Origin: a virus
DNA: 64,000 nt
Direction: 5' to 3' (one strand)
IMG/VR virus record: IMGVR_UViG_3300031758_000024
Coordinates: 1 to 64,000 of that record
Shown here: positions 37,801-45,539 of the stretch, one piece after another
How the letters are laid out: every line of letters starts with the position of its first letter
Position numbering within the stretch: position 1 is the first letter of the stretch
Notes under the pieces: generated by a model
Database searches by the model: none
What the model was told of the DNA's origin: nothing
What the model saw: only the letters and a program-made list of their open reading frames with translations
Translations under genes and position numbers: made by a program

Positions 37801-40002
37801 TATAACATTTCCTGAATTAAGAACTGAATTCCATATACTTCTTTTAACAAAGTTTAAACTTACATTATCGTTTTCATTATTAAAAACTGGATCATTTAAT
37901 ATATATGATCCCTCTGTTGAATATTGAGTAAAATAATCTGCATCAAATGGCATTTCATCTGGTGTTAAATAATTTAAAAGCCATTCTTTTTCTTCTGCAG
38001 TCAGTTTAGTCAAATTGCTTGAAATAAACGATTGCATTTTATATTTATAGATTCCATCTCTATAGTCCGTTTGGCTGACGCCAGCGGTAACTATATCTAC
38101 GAATTCTCGAACAAGTGTCCTTGTGGATGGGGGGAATGTTGGCTCTAAAGAAAGAGACTTCATTTGACCCAAGTCACGAATTGCTGGCGTATTAGGAGAA
38201 ATTTCAATCCCAAATTTTGCCAATAAGCCATTCCACAACCCATAGCTTTCTTGATTTAGAATTTTTTCCTGTTCACTTCTAAATGAAGAAGTGTCAGGTA
38301 AAAACATTTTAGTTTGTGTTTCAGCGGGAGTGTAAAAACTTAAATTACTACCATCTCGCCATTGAGAAATTATATTAGTATATAAAACATCATCCTCATA
38401 TGTGTTTAGTAATTCCAAGGTATCATCTGTCAAAGACGAATCCACTAAAGCAGATTCACTTGTCAGGGATGCGCCATAAGGGCTCGTTTGATATATATAA
38501 GAACCATCGCGGATGATGCCAGTATTATCTTGCGTTTCTTCAGAGTTTCTATTATCAGAAGTTTTCAGCAAAAATGATTCATTGGCATATTTGTGCATTG
38601 CGCCGGCAGCCTTGCCCATATACTGTCTGTATTTGCCCCAGTGAATTGCTTGGTTAAAATCTTTAATCATTGGCAAGAATGGCTTGTGATTATAGGCAAA
38701 TAGCTCCAGATCAACCATCAGAGAAAATGGATAATTAGGAACTGTAGAAATAGACATTGAAGATAGTGCAACCGCCGAGATTCCATGAACAGAGTTTATG
38801 TAATCATTTTTTATTGGCAGTATCGGGGAGTATTTAAAAGCTGCTATTAGTCCACGCAAAGAAGATAAGAACTTATCTATCTTTTCTTCTGAATCACCAG
38901 AATTCTTAAAATCTATTTTAAAACCTTCTTTAAGATCTATTGATGAAGCATCGCTTATGTGCATGCCCCATATTTCTTCATAGTTTGGAAAAAATAATCT
39001 TAATGAAATTGAGGTTTCTTTGTATCCTGCATTATATTTTGGCGTGTTTCTTTGTCTGATTGCCCCACCTGTAAGAGATCCAGTTTTGAATGCAGAGTTG
39101 ACTGTTACGGAAATAGGCGGTACATAAAAGTTTGCTGCGCCTAAACGTAAATGAAAAATATCAGGTTTCTTAGGAGGTATATTTGCTCTATATGGGAAGT
39201 CTTCTATCGCTTTGCGAATTCTTGCAGAAGTATTTCCACCATTAATCCTAAATGCCATAGTGAATATTGGTTCACCATTTGGAGCAACACCAAAAGCTTT
39301 TTCTAATTCTTCAACAGCGTCTTCTTCTCTATTAAGAGTGTCTTCGCTTCCACCGCCTTTTCCTGCGTTTGAATAATCTCCAGTTACAGCTAGGGCATCA
39401 AAGACAAATGTCATTAAACCGGGAAGGTAATGATTTATAATAGAAAAAGATATAGGATCTGCCTGGAGATTATAAACAACCTGACTTAAAAGAGTGAGCC
39501 ACTCAGTATCTACTGCTGGATCTACATGATAGTCTAATGACTTTTGAGTCATATAAACATTTTGCAGCCTCCTCTTGCCGAACTCACTTATTTCATAAGC
39601 AAACGAAGCCAAATACAGTAAACCTGTAGATTCTAATCTTTTATATAAGTTAATTAACAATGCACCGTCGTCAACAAGCGACGACAGAGTCCCACCAGAT
39701 GTAAACACTCTAGTGGTAGCCTCTATTCTATTTGAATAATTGTCCCGGTCCGACTTGAAGTCTTCTGCCTGACCATCCTTTAAAGTATCTATATCAGGAA
39801 TGACATCTGGTCTTGTTAAAGAAAAGAATCTTTTAATAGCTTCTGCTGGATTATCCGTAATGCTATCCAGGCTATTAGTCAAGCCAAGTGGGCCAATCAT
39901 TATCATATTTACAAAAGCTTTGCTACTGTAATCGTATGACAACGGATCAGATGAGTTTAAATTCTGCTCTTCTTCATTTTCTGATTGCTCAATATTAGAC
40001 AT
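28888..40002 (-). CDS. Giant baseplate hub protein with tube-like modules, gp27-like domain and SNase-like C-terminal domain
   Basis: A 3704-residue protein, the largest gene here. Residues about 280-445 and 815-935 look like a duplicated tube- or hub-type module (ALSSMSISTVPNYPFSLMVD versus VIPLNFKVDTIPNYPHVYNV). Residues about 1400-1480 match the late-control-D/gp27 hub barrel (LKPGVRVHLRVGYGANPNS, FNGVITNVEQGEIVTVTAQS); residues about 3080-3140 are a second hub-like barrel (IIIGNADIRPHDLVYLSDIY). Gly/Ala-rich hydrophobic segments lie near 1711-1750 and 3250-3295. Residues about 3405-3545 resemble staphylococcal nuclease: DGDTFDV, FTVRFDGINTGE, GGKAKIFVQSKL, KRTLGTVWY. Spacing to the hydrolase gene is 10 bases. 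Hub identity is fairly secure; most of the middle is unassigned. Confidence 0.82.
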   Translation of the reverse strand: MSNIEQSENEEEQNLNSSDPLSYDYSSKAFVNMIMIGPLGLTNSLDSITDNPAEAIKRFFSLTRPDVIPDIDTLKDGQAEDFKSDRDNYSNRIEATTRVFTSGGTLSSLVDDGALLINLYKRLESTGLLYLASFAYEISEFGKRRLQNVYMTQKSLDYHVDPAVDTEWLTLLSQVVYNLQADPISFSIINHYLPGLMTFVFDALAVTGDYSNAGKGGGSEDTLNREEDAVEELEKAFGVAPNGEPIFTMAFRINGGNTSARIRKAIEDFPYRANIPPKKPDIFHLRLGAANFYVPPISVTVNSAFKTGSLTGGAIRQRNTPKYNAGYKETSISLRLFFPNYEEIWGMHISDASSIDLKEGFKIDFKNSGDSEEKIDKFLSSLRGLIAAFKYSPILPIKNDYINSVHGISAVALSSMSISTVPNYPFSLMVDLELFAYNHKPFLPMIKDFNQAIHWGKYRQYMGKAAGAMHKYANESFLLKTSDNRNSEETQDNTGIIRDGSYIYQTSPYGASLTSESALVDSSLTDDTLELLNTYEDDVLYTNIISQWRDGSNLSFYTPAETQTKMFLPDTSSFRSEQEKILNQESYGLWNGLLAKFGIEISPNTPAIRDLGQMKSLSLEPTFPPSTRTLVREFVDIVTAGVSQTDYRDGIYKYKMQSFISSNLTKLTAEEKEWLLNYLTPDEMPFDADYFTQYSTEGSYILNDPVFNNENDNVSLNFVKRSIWNSVLNSGNVIDTLIVEETERRKILGTESTLPDEEKIRQQVTDAFLVSLYNRFFSDGYVQNLMNAKRLKEGDYHFQEWEVPMNRVDLDPKKAIVNGVSVSLGNNLAKLQVQMQEEPTYQYIGGKDSYINISMTVFGERELYKIRAIFDHINSLARLEHSTGVIGFLGIKNIISALCGIKYVIPLNFKVDTIPNYPHVYNVQLSFVDFDIFQQQREKLSSKQQRDFIDHFGSKRNPFLRIKQLWGAFNAYPDMPLEVRDKENEVVGNLDPDFYFRSFEMFDKDVINNFIYQPDITKDFKFDYSDDWAKVGDARAIEIRKNQVKNRITDFLRRYAYRDVANEPFAAAQRATNNKTLINEIIDYVNTSGISVHNFISLFKEVVQAETSEFETSQKQALLTDYIFIAAQSTEDSPVFDEVSGAGYSVGNINYSGAETLNLIKQVLTDSHLANETEVSFNPDEVDFHKVIYMIPATNPQETGSESEIPAMMQSALGTHFGYINKDNGRFYLTVDGSNVHIDDNGDKRLSENQIEDTQTPDKGCTNTLTGVEGVQSLDKYQKAYDGSFGGHIQKMMNDVQYRDISGRMIRAFPTYMLWLIDEGGFFAGVKLFDNFYGLQSIVDFSVVSSEDLLGDTLIFRVSNMYSKLTTRPSTEIFNSRDNQPNDAPIDFTQGIESILDRTLNIAKNIVSGMRNDYVVDINNIRLKPGVRVHLRVGYGANPNSLQTVFNGVITNVEQGEIVTVTAQSDAIELGAIVNSTNKKGDTGKIDGGVDTGMYLSEPRDLMVRLLSMGASRFREAFARATNGTVFSENRFGIRHFGSTLYEPLSDSERARADGIRNVVASVYSNLGQGDVGGAANAASFKLATNVFQRNPVNAFFGDGKIMTSMGQLMSNFCAEVDLEIFKRNIYPGNGTGFAQFLGGDIDDGWLTASSLVEEDDKKLKGQAYLERGVDRSWNRLIVEAQNESVSARTAIATMTSGNQLVSAEGRANATKNVLMGGLAGSIGLIPGVSFAAGAGLSGGGLFGLLRGRGGTNLFRTLGILAPNADDDLPGFDEVSFRAQTYMRTVWDLFQVCARLLPNYIVAIRPFEDRSTIFYGKPHWLYTSGVVPVTTGFPSTERGSELELPGYPRYRSPDEDIENIMNNINRSSNTLADYEAFKRSNELSDTMASLASDQLNAEGIYKPTAFLKEKLINFNSPLASSFSETQEDGSTRIVAKLPAVVGLTRVGFHLPVGDPATTIAPATESHAQLDNLPPRFRYPFYTINETVILDTTSYTVRDGGVFKNAASHFKDIGKSGRKFLDNEGEVPMDAEEFEGFVNEAMAEDRRSFGGATFMANMFTLLQYESKFILNNDLTLVPSSGVLELDRPLGFSSFIDNIVDVDGLSFIGGATSKYVRMPLPSVYANRPSISLDQTALSQYSVTSSEANRNADDYSFEYELTNQISYEEWGSPGELPASQQTAAEAEQFYIAMRWPYNPGNDDINVSDEAIEKFKEKYGFSDLYGTVEDYKKRKVLVYSPRTGRAVVCAPAYFLWGEEDDGTAAVVSPDAAWYLGNFVSRNLNFKYIADGEETSILDQLPSWINTTISAASAVGKFSLDVIAYGAKVLQFTSAPLAIANKIVDRLNISLFGGEDELNYEDESGLSINPLPVECLFAFVPDDVPVGVISSAAAPVKRFYERGAASLDASMILGFGNYTMTEDGQLSKLTARRATSQDLRNELGGGISSRFVIYDDDMVNPQNVFSEWVPVNAEIASSRFDFGGNALAVPDGRDKPFIGYFNALLDATNFNDTSEIDGALGGAAADLVGNEQLSRAYLYNVLDEELASTGDVDSAKGRAAFLSVYDPLDSVGVEARSYYDENFDPNVSVIAGDGRNLNEANDIWDQFRFGYHTYDSVKAVFARIYGMDPDSIDPFPEEFSRMLGSSTENSFSNFEDSNIPIAGLSNTENTAVDELAILLGADYFNIPNNPQLGGQGVPITNAAERRNAVEFIRKNYIDLIASENESDAGIIQYFNSTIADSLNGIRENFFESGVINTILEYALENTENPEEAISLNEKIKTPKQLFLLMVGLFRQKLWSTAYGRAWLVLKPNRKRGLITSGGGGSEGQWSFKPIDRVFEAFINPYGEYAKNDNKFLGLLVSTKAEGTGATTFISGTLEDIGNFYDRNIGPIMTAIGDGLSGLLGMFKMSMMQMGYAISEVGNFSKQAHILNKVLNDSIYYSLGREGTLLRAVDNPFTREYGEPVLEIRQPFQRIHYLSSFSHIISNQIQENLNGVSTVVTAVSDGKYPITVALDKGAPAERQTEKTVETGLYYDNFVGSGFLGILHPLMHPMETVRGIAKNIQGTPDELSAKRIALSHLKESIKDIYGGELIIIGNADIRPHDLVYLSDIYEKMYGIFEVEQVVHHFTPEMGYITSITPNALVTVNDPARWFLTSWVNSWFTVQNLRNDTRFYMDNIMASNTGINLGGNISVDSLSDALGPQMIGGLQYTHGSTALVKDVMANQTATTLPKKAEAVIQQYGSSASRTVFQGMTTALTGGVGVAAAAAGAGATGAAGFGVALAVPIVGQLAWKGWKWIRDNVLDQHGCYVQYLNKNGQPMDAGLSYNQGMVVGKHHSKVLLPGLLGARTKVRTPEGNIFVRSDDLLKSLGWQEKQITDLVRYIDYENALVHARVLQLSGLGPDRTDLQPSLFSVIAKVTKFKDGDTFDVEDVISGATFTVRFDGINTGETNTFTVTSNDGDLGVSYSDSSTPSTKMTAINTPGGKAKIFVQSKLENRLVVLRIRINNAASSSVISESDFEAGAEQNTLANYTKDVTDSKRTLGTVWYYQPESVVQAAKDFVETCFIGNQAGAGAEQKIKEAFFNSIYQDSPLFIKKDSILNAISVLGLVYTSPLSILVDTATRYGLSESQTIKLYNDLVQYKVLEATYNKTREWPTIFWDEYYENGYPVTLNWELVTNNLATVYAKQLQIEGDAVISAEESALIPTRVGQ

Positions 40003-40010
40003 ATCTCACC

Positions 40011-40457
40011 TTAGGCAAATGCCATGTTATTCTTAATAATCTTAGACAATCTTTCACTAGAAGAATCTTTCATAGTGGAAGAACTATAGTTATCTATTAT
40101 ACTACTTTTTGTTTCCTTTGTAAAAGAATTAAAGTTAAAATTACCACCTAATTTAGTATTAATATTCTTAGAATATCTGGCCTTCTGATGTCTTTTGCCA
40201 CTATAGCCACTCCCATCCATGAGAATATGAGCAGGCGAAGAATTTTCTAAGCCCTCAAAAGAACCTCGGACCTTATCTGATTGTCCCGATGCTTGGATTT
40301 TTTGACGTGACTCAGATACAACATTTTTAGAAGGACTTTTACTAGAAGCTATCTTCGCTGCATACTTATTTGCGGTTATGCTTCTATGGGATGTATCTTT
40401 TGGCTGTTTGGCAGCGGAGGCTAAAGTTTTGTTTTGATCTTTAACACTTAATATCAT
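40011..40457 (-). CDS. Small basic Ser/Lys-rich protein, unknown
   Basis: A 148-residue protein rich in Ser, Lys and Asn, with low predicted order: SITANKYAAKIASSKSPSKN and YSSSTMKDSSSERLSK are typical stretches. No membrane segment or known domain. It lies between the 1689-residue tail protein and the giant hub gene, with AAGG nine bases upstream of the ATG. A chaperone or disordered linker at the tape-measure/hub junction is conceivable, but nothing in the sequence shows it. Confidence 0.7.
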   Translation of the reverse strand: MILSVKDQNKTLASAAKQPKDTSHRSITANKYAAKIASSKSPSKNVVSESRQKIQASGQSDKVRGSFEGLENSSPAHILMDGSGYSGKRHQKARYSKNINTKLGGNFNFNSFTKETKSSIIDNYSSSTMKDSSSERLSKIIKNNMAFA

Positions 40458-40467
40458 CTAATTAACC

Positions 40468-43400
40468 TTAAAATGAGCTAGCGAGCTGCTGATATGGATC
40501 AGACGTCACACTGGGGATCCTATTATACATAGTACTGTTAATCGATCCATTAGTAAGTCCAGAAGCTGCTTGTTGGAACCTTTCAACATCTTGCCTCGAA
40601 CCATATAAGGAAACCTTATAGCTCATTCCGGAAGAATATCCGCCACCACCAATTTGTGGAACAGAAACATTGGGACTAGGGTATCCTTGCTCATATGCTG
40701 ATCCGCCAGGAAGCAGTGGTGGCCCTGCTGCGTCTTCTGTTGTCTTATCTTTTTTATTTTGGTAAAGAAAGCTTCCTGCTATCAAAAGGCCAGCTGCGAT
40801 AGCCGTTTTTTGAACGGAAGGCTTAGAAAATTGTTCTGTCAAATAATCCATATCTAAACGTTTAAATTTAGATGGATTTACATTTGATGGAGACTGCTCA
40901 TCAAGCTCCCTTAAAACATCTCCAACTATACCCTTAGGTCTGTCTTTCTTGCCAACCACTTTATCTGCAGATATCTGACCGTTCAAAAAGTCATCTACTG
41001 CTGGATCCAAAATATCTCTTTCATATAAAGCTCTAGCTCTTATCGCATTGGATATAATTTTTATATTTTCATCCGTAGTGTCTTCAACCCCTTTTCCAAC
41101 AGCCTGGCCCAACTGTTGCATATCAACACCCAAGTCTGCAAACATCCCTGAAACATCACCATACTGAGAAAGATCTAAAATTCCTCCTCCAGAAATATCC
41201 CTAAGAAGCACATCTCTCATAGACGAGGTAGCATTAAAGAAATTGTCAACAATATTTCTAACTTGCATATTTGAAGTAGCTTTTGTATAAGCTGCTTTAT
41301 TTCTTTTAGCTGCATTAACTCTAGCAAAAAAGTTAGCAAACTCTTCATTTGAATTCTCTGTTAAATCTGTTAGCTGTTCAAAAACATATGAGCTCATTCC
41401 ACGATCTAAAGCCTCCAACTGAAGTGCATTTATTAGATTAAATCCAGTTAAAGCTCTCTGTGATCTAACCTCATTAATTCCGCTCAAGAAACTATCACCT
41501 AATTGAGTTCTTAATATTTCCGCTCTTATCCTAGCTCGATCAGAGCCCACAGTCAATTCTGCTCTTCTAGCAGAATCGATAAATTGACCATCCTGTATTC
41601 CTTCTTTAAGAATTTTTTGCGTTTCTCTATAGGCGGCATTAGCTTGCATCAATTCATCAAAAATATCCTGATTTGCGTCCAAAATAGCTTTTGCGGATAA
41701 CTGTGCTTCAGTGACATTTTTACCCATACCAGAAGTTAATGTATCTCTTAACTCCTTCATGTTATCGCCAAATCTTTTTCTTGCTGCATTAATGCTATCT
41801 TCGGCTTGCTGGGCAACTTCGATTGTATTAGAAAGATTACCTCTACCAATTACTCCTATATCTGTTAGTGCGTTTATCACTTGAGATTTTTTAGGAGCAT
41901 CCCCCTTAGAAAACAGATTCTTTAGCGCAGTCAAATCTTCATCAGTTTTTATTCCTTCAGCCATTCTTGCTTCAGCGCCTTTTATGTAGGATTCAGCAAA
42001 AGATCTGAGGTCATCTTGGTTTAGCTTTCCGAAATTAATTAAAGCTTTATCCAGAACAAATTGCTGGTCCCCCCTGTGCTGCAGGTAACCAAACATTTCT
42101 CCATACTTGCTAACAATTTCTGCGCCGTGCTCTTCCAAATCAAAGTTATTTCCATACATTCTTCTAAAAATATCCATACCGTATCTAAGATCGGCAGCGG
42201 CTTCAGCGTCCATTTTTAACTTTAATCTTCCGGAAGTAAATGTTTGAGTCATGTCCACTGCGGTTTCTGACGATGGCAAGCCTATTAATAGGCCCTTTTG
42301 CCTAAGGGCATCGTTGATTGCTTGATCAGACCCAAAGGCTTTCTCGAATTGATTTAAACCATCTGCAATTACAGTAGCCCTGTTAACATGCTTACCAAGA
42401 TTGTTAGCGTTTTCCGTTGAAGCTTTTTCCATTGTTTCAAGATAGTATTTGTTCATAGCAATGGCCGTTTTGTCTTTATCTAATCCAAAACTATTTAACG
42501 TTTTATAAAAATCTTTTGAAGCTTTATCTAAATCTTTTTGAGCTTGCTCCAGTACTGCTAGCTGTGTCGAATCATCGTAAATGGAACCTGGTATTGGCAA
42601 CCCCGAAAAAGCTGGAGCTTTTAAGGTTTGTATTTGATTTCTAATTGCACCTAGTTGAGTTTTTTGCTGATCTGTCATAAGATGTTCCAAAGCTTTAAAG
42701 ACATCATCTTCAAGATTCATTGTCATGACCTCAGTTTTTAATTTTTGAAAACCGAGAGAAGCTAAACCTGGATCAACTCCAGCAAAATCCACCAATCTAG
42801 ACCCAGCAAAAAAATCAACCGCACTTGCGCCCTGCTTTAATACACCTAATGATTCAAAATATGCTCTATTAAAAGTTCTAGCCTTTCCGCCATATAATCT
42901 ATCTCTAACATCTATTATCGTATCCTCAAGTTGATCCAATAAGCCAGACTGATCAATTCGTGTCATTTCTTCAGATGTAAATTTGCCTTCTAAATTCTGC
43001 TTTAATATATTTAATCTTTGCAAAGTGGGAGAGCTACCCGAACCTTGTAGATACGCTAACTTCTCCTCTTCATCTGAAATCATTTGACCTAACGTTTTCA
43101 TGAAGTCCGCGTTATGCCCAAATAGCTCTTGATAACTTTCAATATCATTAAAGCGAACAAAGCCAATCATTTCACCTGCACCCGTAGGCTGGCGAGCCAT
43201 TGCCATAGCCAAACGTCTTTTACCATTAGACATATATGTTCCAAGAACCGGCAAGCCTTTGTCGTCAAGGTCGAATCCACCAAGAGCATGGTGGAATCTA
43301 ATAACGTCCCTTTCGCTCATTAATAGGTTGTGATTAGAGAATCTGACACGAGTGGTGCTAAGACTAAATCCTTCATCCATTGCAATATTTTGATCGGCCA

Positions 43401-45537
43401 TATCTAAGAACATTCTCCCACTGGATATACCAACCTGAGTGGACTCAGCATTTAAAGCAAATCTGTAAACATCAGGCATTACTGGTAGAGGAATTCCCTT
43501 TTTGATCTTAAAGAACTCTTTTTGAGCAAAATCCAAAATTCTATTCATAGCCCTAGGATGTTGATCTAACGGAACGCCGCTTCTATGTATTTCAAGTATT
43601 TCCTCTGCCATAGTCCTGTGCATCATTTGTGAGAACTGCTGGGTCTCCAATATGTCTTCAGACTGTGATTGAGTAGCTTTTAACAAAGATTGATAAAATT
43701 TTCCGCCTTCATCAATCCTGTTTGCTTTTAACATTTCATTTAACTCTTTTTGCAACGCCGCAGAATACTCTCTACCTAACTGTTGCGATTGAGGTGAGCC
43801 AAATACTGCTGAATGGAATGCGTCAAGCATGGGGTCTGCATAGACTGCGCCCTTAGATTCACCTGTTCCAGAAAGGTTTAAAATGTCTGTTAATCCAGAT
43901 ATTCTAGTTTCTCTTTTGGTAGTCGCCTTTGGCGCAATGATGGAATATTTTGTATATCTTCCAGTAAACTCAACGTTCATTGCTGCGCCTTTTAAAGAAA
44001 ATATTCTGGCAGGACGTGTTTGATCCCCTGCATCAAAAACAACGTTTCCTCGAACAGTTATTTGAGACAAACCTTTAGACTCATCTAACTGACGCATTGA
44101 CCTTTCAACTTCCATTCTCTTTAAAAGAATATTTTCTTTCTCTAGCCTACTAGTGGACTGTGCGTATTTTTTGTTCAATTCATCTATTTCAGACTGATAA
44201 CCTTTTTGAATAGCCCTAGTGTACGGATCGTTTATCAACATAGAACCGTCTGATCCCTTTTCTATTTCATCAAGCAGGACGTCAATGATGCTAAATTTTT
44301 GACCTATTTCTCCTAGTGCACTTTCGTTACCAGCTGCGCTTTTTTCTAAACTCTCTTTTAATAATCCCAACTTACTTTTTAAAACGTCCGTACCATATTT
44401 TCCGACAGTAATATCCACCTCCCCACTATCTATGGCGTCTTGCATAGCAATTTTCAAATAGCTACTGACATCTGAATATATTTGACTTTCTTTACCTAAT
44501 AGTTTTTTATTTGGTCCGCTTTGCCCTTGAATTACTTCATCTAAAATTATTTTATAAAAATCTTTAGATCTATCTTGGCCACCAATCATCCAAGACTCTC
44601 TTATTCTTTGTGCTGCGTCTGCGGCTTTTTCCGAGTTTTTCATTTTTGAAACATTTTTCAACGTATCAACATCTAAAGCTAACCCCAATGCCTCAAACAC
44701 TGGATCTGTGTTAAGAATCGAATCAGCAAATGATAGACCAGGCTTACCAACGTCATCTAATATTGATCTTAGTGCATCACCAGAAACGGACACTTCTCTT
44801 GGCGACAAAACGCCACGTAATCTTTTATCTAACTTTTGAATTAAAGAAGACAGTTTTTTATTTCCAGATTTCATAGCTTCTTCCAATACGTCTGGATCTA
44901 TGATCGAAACATTTGCTGCCTGCATTAGTTCTAAGGTTTGATCTAATCCTAGTGTCTGTTTTTTTCCAGCGATTGTAGCAACTAAATTTAATGCAATACC
45001 ACCATCGTCCGTAGGTAAAAGTAAACCGTAGCCTTTTGATTTTTGTGCATCAAAAAATGCTTTTAGTGCCTCAGCGCCCTGTTGAGTATCAAGCCCACCC
45101 TTATGGATGGCAATGTTCATTTCAAGATCTTCTATTCCAAAAAGTTTCTTTTCCCTAGCGACCTTTTCTATCTCCCTTATAACCTGACCATAACCCCTAT
45201 AAACCACTGGAACTTCATCTTTTGATAGTCTGTAAACTTCAGTAAGATGCAGGGCAGAGAAATACTCTATGGCGTCGTCTACGCTATTGAAAACCTTTCT
45301 GCCTTGCTCTTCTGGATCAAAGTAAGATGCTCTATATTTTAAAATATTATCAGCTGGATCAACAAATGGTTCCATTAGTCGACCACTAGGTATTTTAGTC
45401 ATTATTCTTCTAGCTGCCCTAACCTGCTTTTCTGGGGACAAAGGAGACAGGTACGCAGCCATATAGTCAGTAAAAGATTCATATTCAGGAATCTCTTGCT
45501 TTCGTCTTTCTAGGAAGCTAGCTATTTTTCCTAACAT
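40468..45537 (-). CDS. Very large helical tail protein, tape-measure companion
   Basis: A 1689-residue, mainly helical protein. It starts two bases after the tape-measure candidate's stop (TAGTAATG), so translation is probably coupled. A single hydrophobic segment near the C-terminus (TAIAAGLLIAGSFLYQ) is followed by a Gly/Pro/Tyr-rich tail (GGGYSSGMSY). Long coiled-coil-like stretches are seen, for example KEILRTQ-type heptads in the last third. It may be a second length-determining or ejected internal tail protein, or the C-terminal half of a split tape measure. No enzymatic motif was recognised. The call rests on size, helical character and position. Confidence 0.6.
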   Translation of the reverse strand: MLGKIASFLERRKQEIPEYESFTDYMAAYLSPLSPEKQVRAARRIMTKIPSGRLMEPFVDPADNILKYRASYFDPEEQGRKVFNSVDDAIEYFSALHLTEVYRLSKDEVPVVYRGYGQVIREIEKVAREKKLFGIEDLEMNIAIHKGGLDTQQGAEALKAFFDAQKSKGYGLLLPTDDGGIALNLVATIAGKKQTLGLDQTLELMQAANVSIIDPDVLEEAMKSGNKKLSSLIQKLDKRLRGVLSPREVSVSGDALRSILDDVGKPGLSFADSILNTDPVFEALGLALDVDTLKNVSKMKNSEKAADAAQRIRESWMIGGQDRSKDFYKIILDEVIQGQSGPNKKLLGKESQIYSDVSSYLKIAMQDAIDSGEVDITVGKYGTDVLKSKLGLLKESLEKSAAGNESALGEIGQKFSIIDVLLDEIEKGSDGSMLINDPYTRAIQKGYQSEIDELNKKYAQSTSRLEKENILLKRMEVERSMRQLDESKGLSQITVRGNVVFDAGDQTRPARIFSLKGAAMNVEFTGRYTKYSIIAPKATTKRETRISGLTDILNLSGTGESKGAVYADPMLDAFHSAVFGSPQSQQLGREYSAALQKELNEMLKANRIDEGGKFYQSLLKATQSQSEDILETQQFSQMMHRTMAEEILEIHRSGVPLDQHPRAMNRILDFAQKEFFKIKKGIPLPVMPDVYRFALNAESTQVGISSGRMFLDMADQNIAMDEGFSLSTTRVRFSNHNLLMSERDVIRFHHALGGFDLDDKGLPVLGTYMSNGKRRLAMAMARQPTGAGEMIGFVRFNDIESYQELFGHNADFMKTLGQMISDEEEKLAYLQGSGSSPTLQRLNILKQNLEGKFTSEEMTRIDQSGLLDQLEDTIIDVRDRLYGGKARTFNRAYFESLGVLKQGASAVDFFAGSRLVDFAGVDPGLASLGFQKLKTEVMTMNLEDDVFKALEHLMTDQQKTQLGAIRNQIQTLKAPAFSGLPIPGSIYDDSTQLAVLEQAQKDLDKASKDFYKTLNSFGLDKDKTAIAMNKYYLETMEKASTENANNLGKHVNRATVIADGLNQFEKAFGSDQAINDALRQKGLLIGLPSSETAVDMTQTFTSGRLKLKMDAEAAADLRYGMDIFRRMYGNNFDLEEHGAEIVSKYGEMFGYLQHRGDQQFVLDKALINFGKLNQDDLRSFAESYIKGAEARMAEGIKTDEDLTALKNLFSKGDAPKKSQVINALTDIGVIGRGNLSNTIEVAQQAEDSINAARKRFGDNMKELRDTLTSGMGKNVTEAQLSAKAILDANQDIFDELMQANAAYRETQKILKEGIQDGQFIDSARRAELTVGSDRARIRAEILRTQLGDSFLSGINEVRSQRALTGFNLINALQLEALDRGMSSYVFEQLTDLTENSNEEFANFFARVNAAKRNKAAYTKATSNMQVRNIVDNFFNATSSMRDVLLRDISGGGILDLSQYGDVSGMFADLGVDMQQLGQAVGKGVEDTTDENIKIISNAIRARALYERDILDPAVDDFLNGQISADKVVGKKDRPKGIVGDVLRELDEQSPSNVNPSKFKRLDMDYLTEQFSKPSVQKTAIAAGLLIAGSFLYQNKKDKTTEDAAGPPLLPGGSAYEQGYPSPNVSVPQIGGGGYSSGMSYKVSLYGSRQDVERFQQAASGLTNGSINSTMYNRIPSVTSDPYQQLASSF

Positions 45538-45539
45538 TA

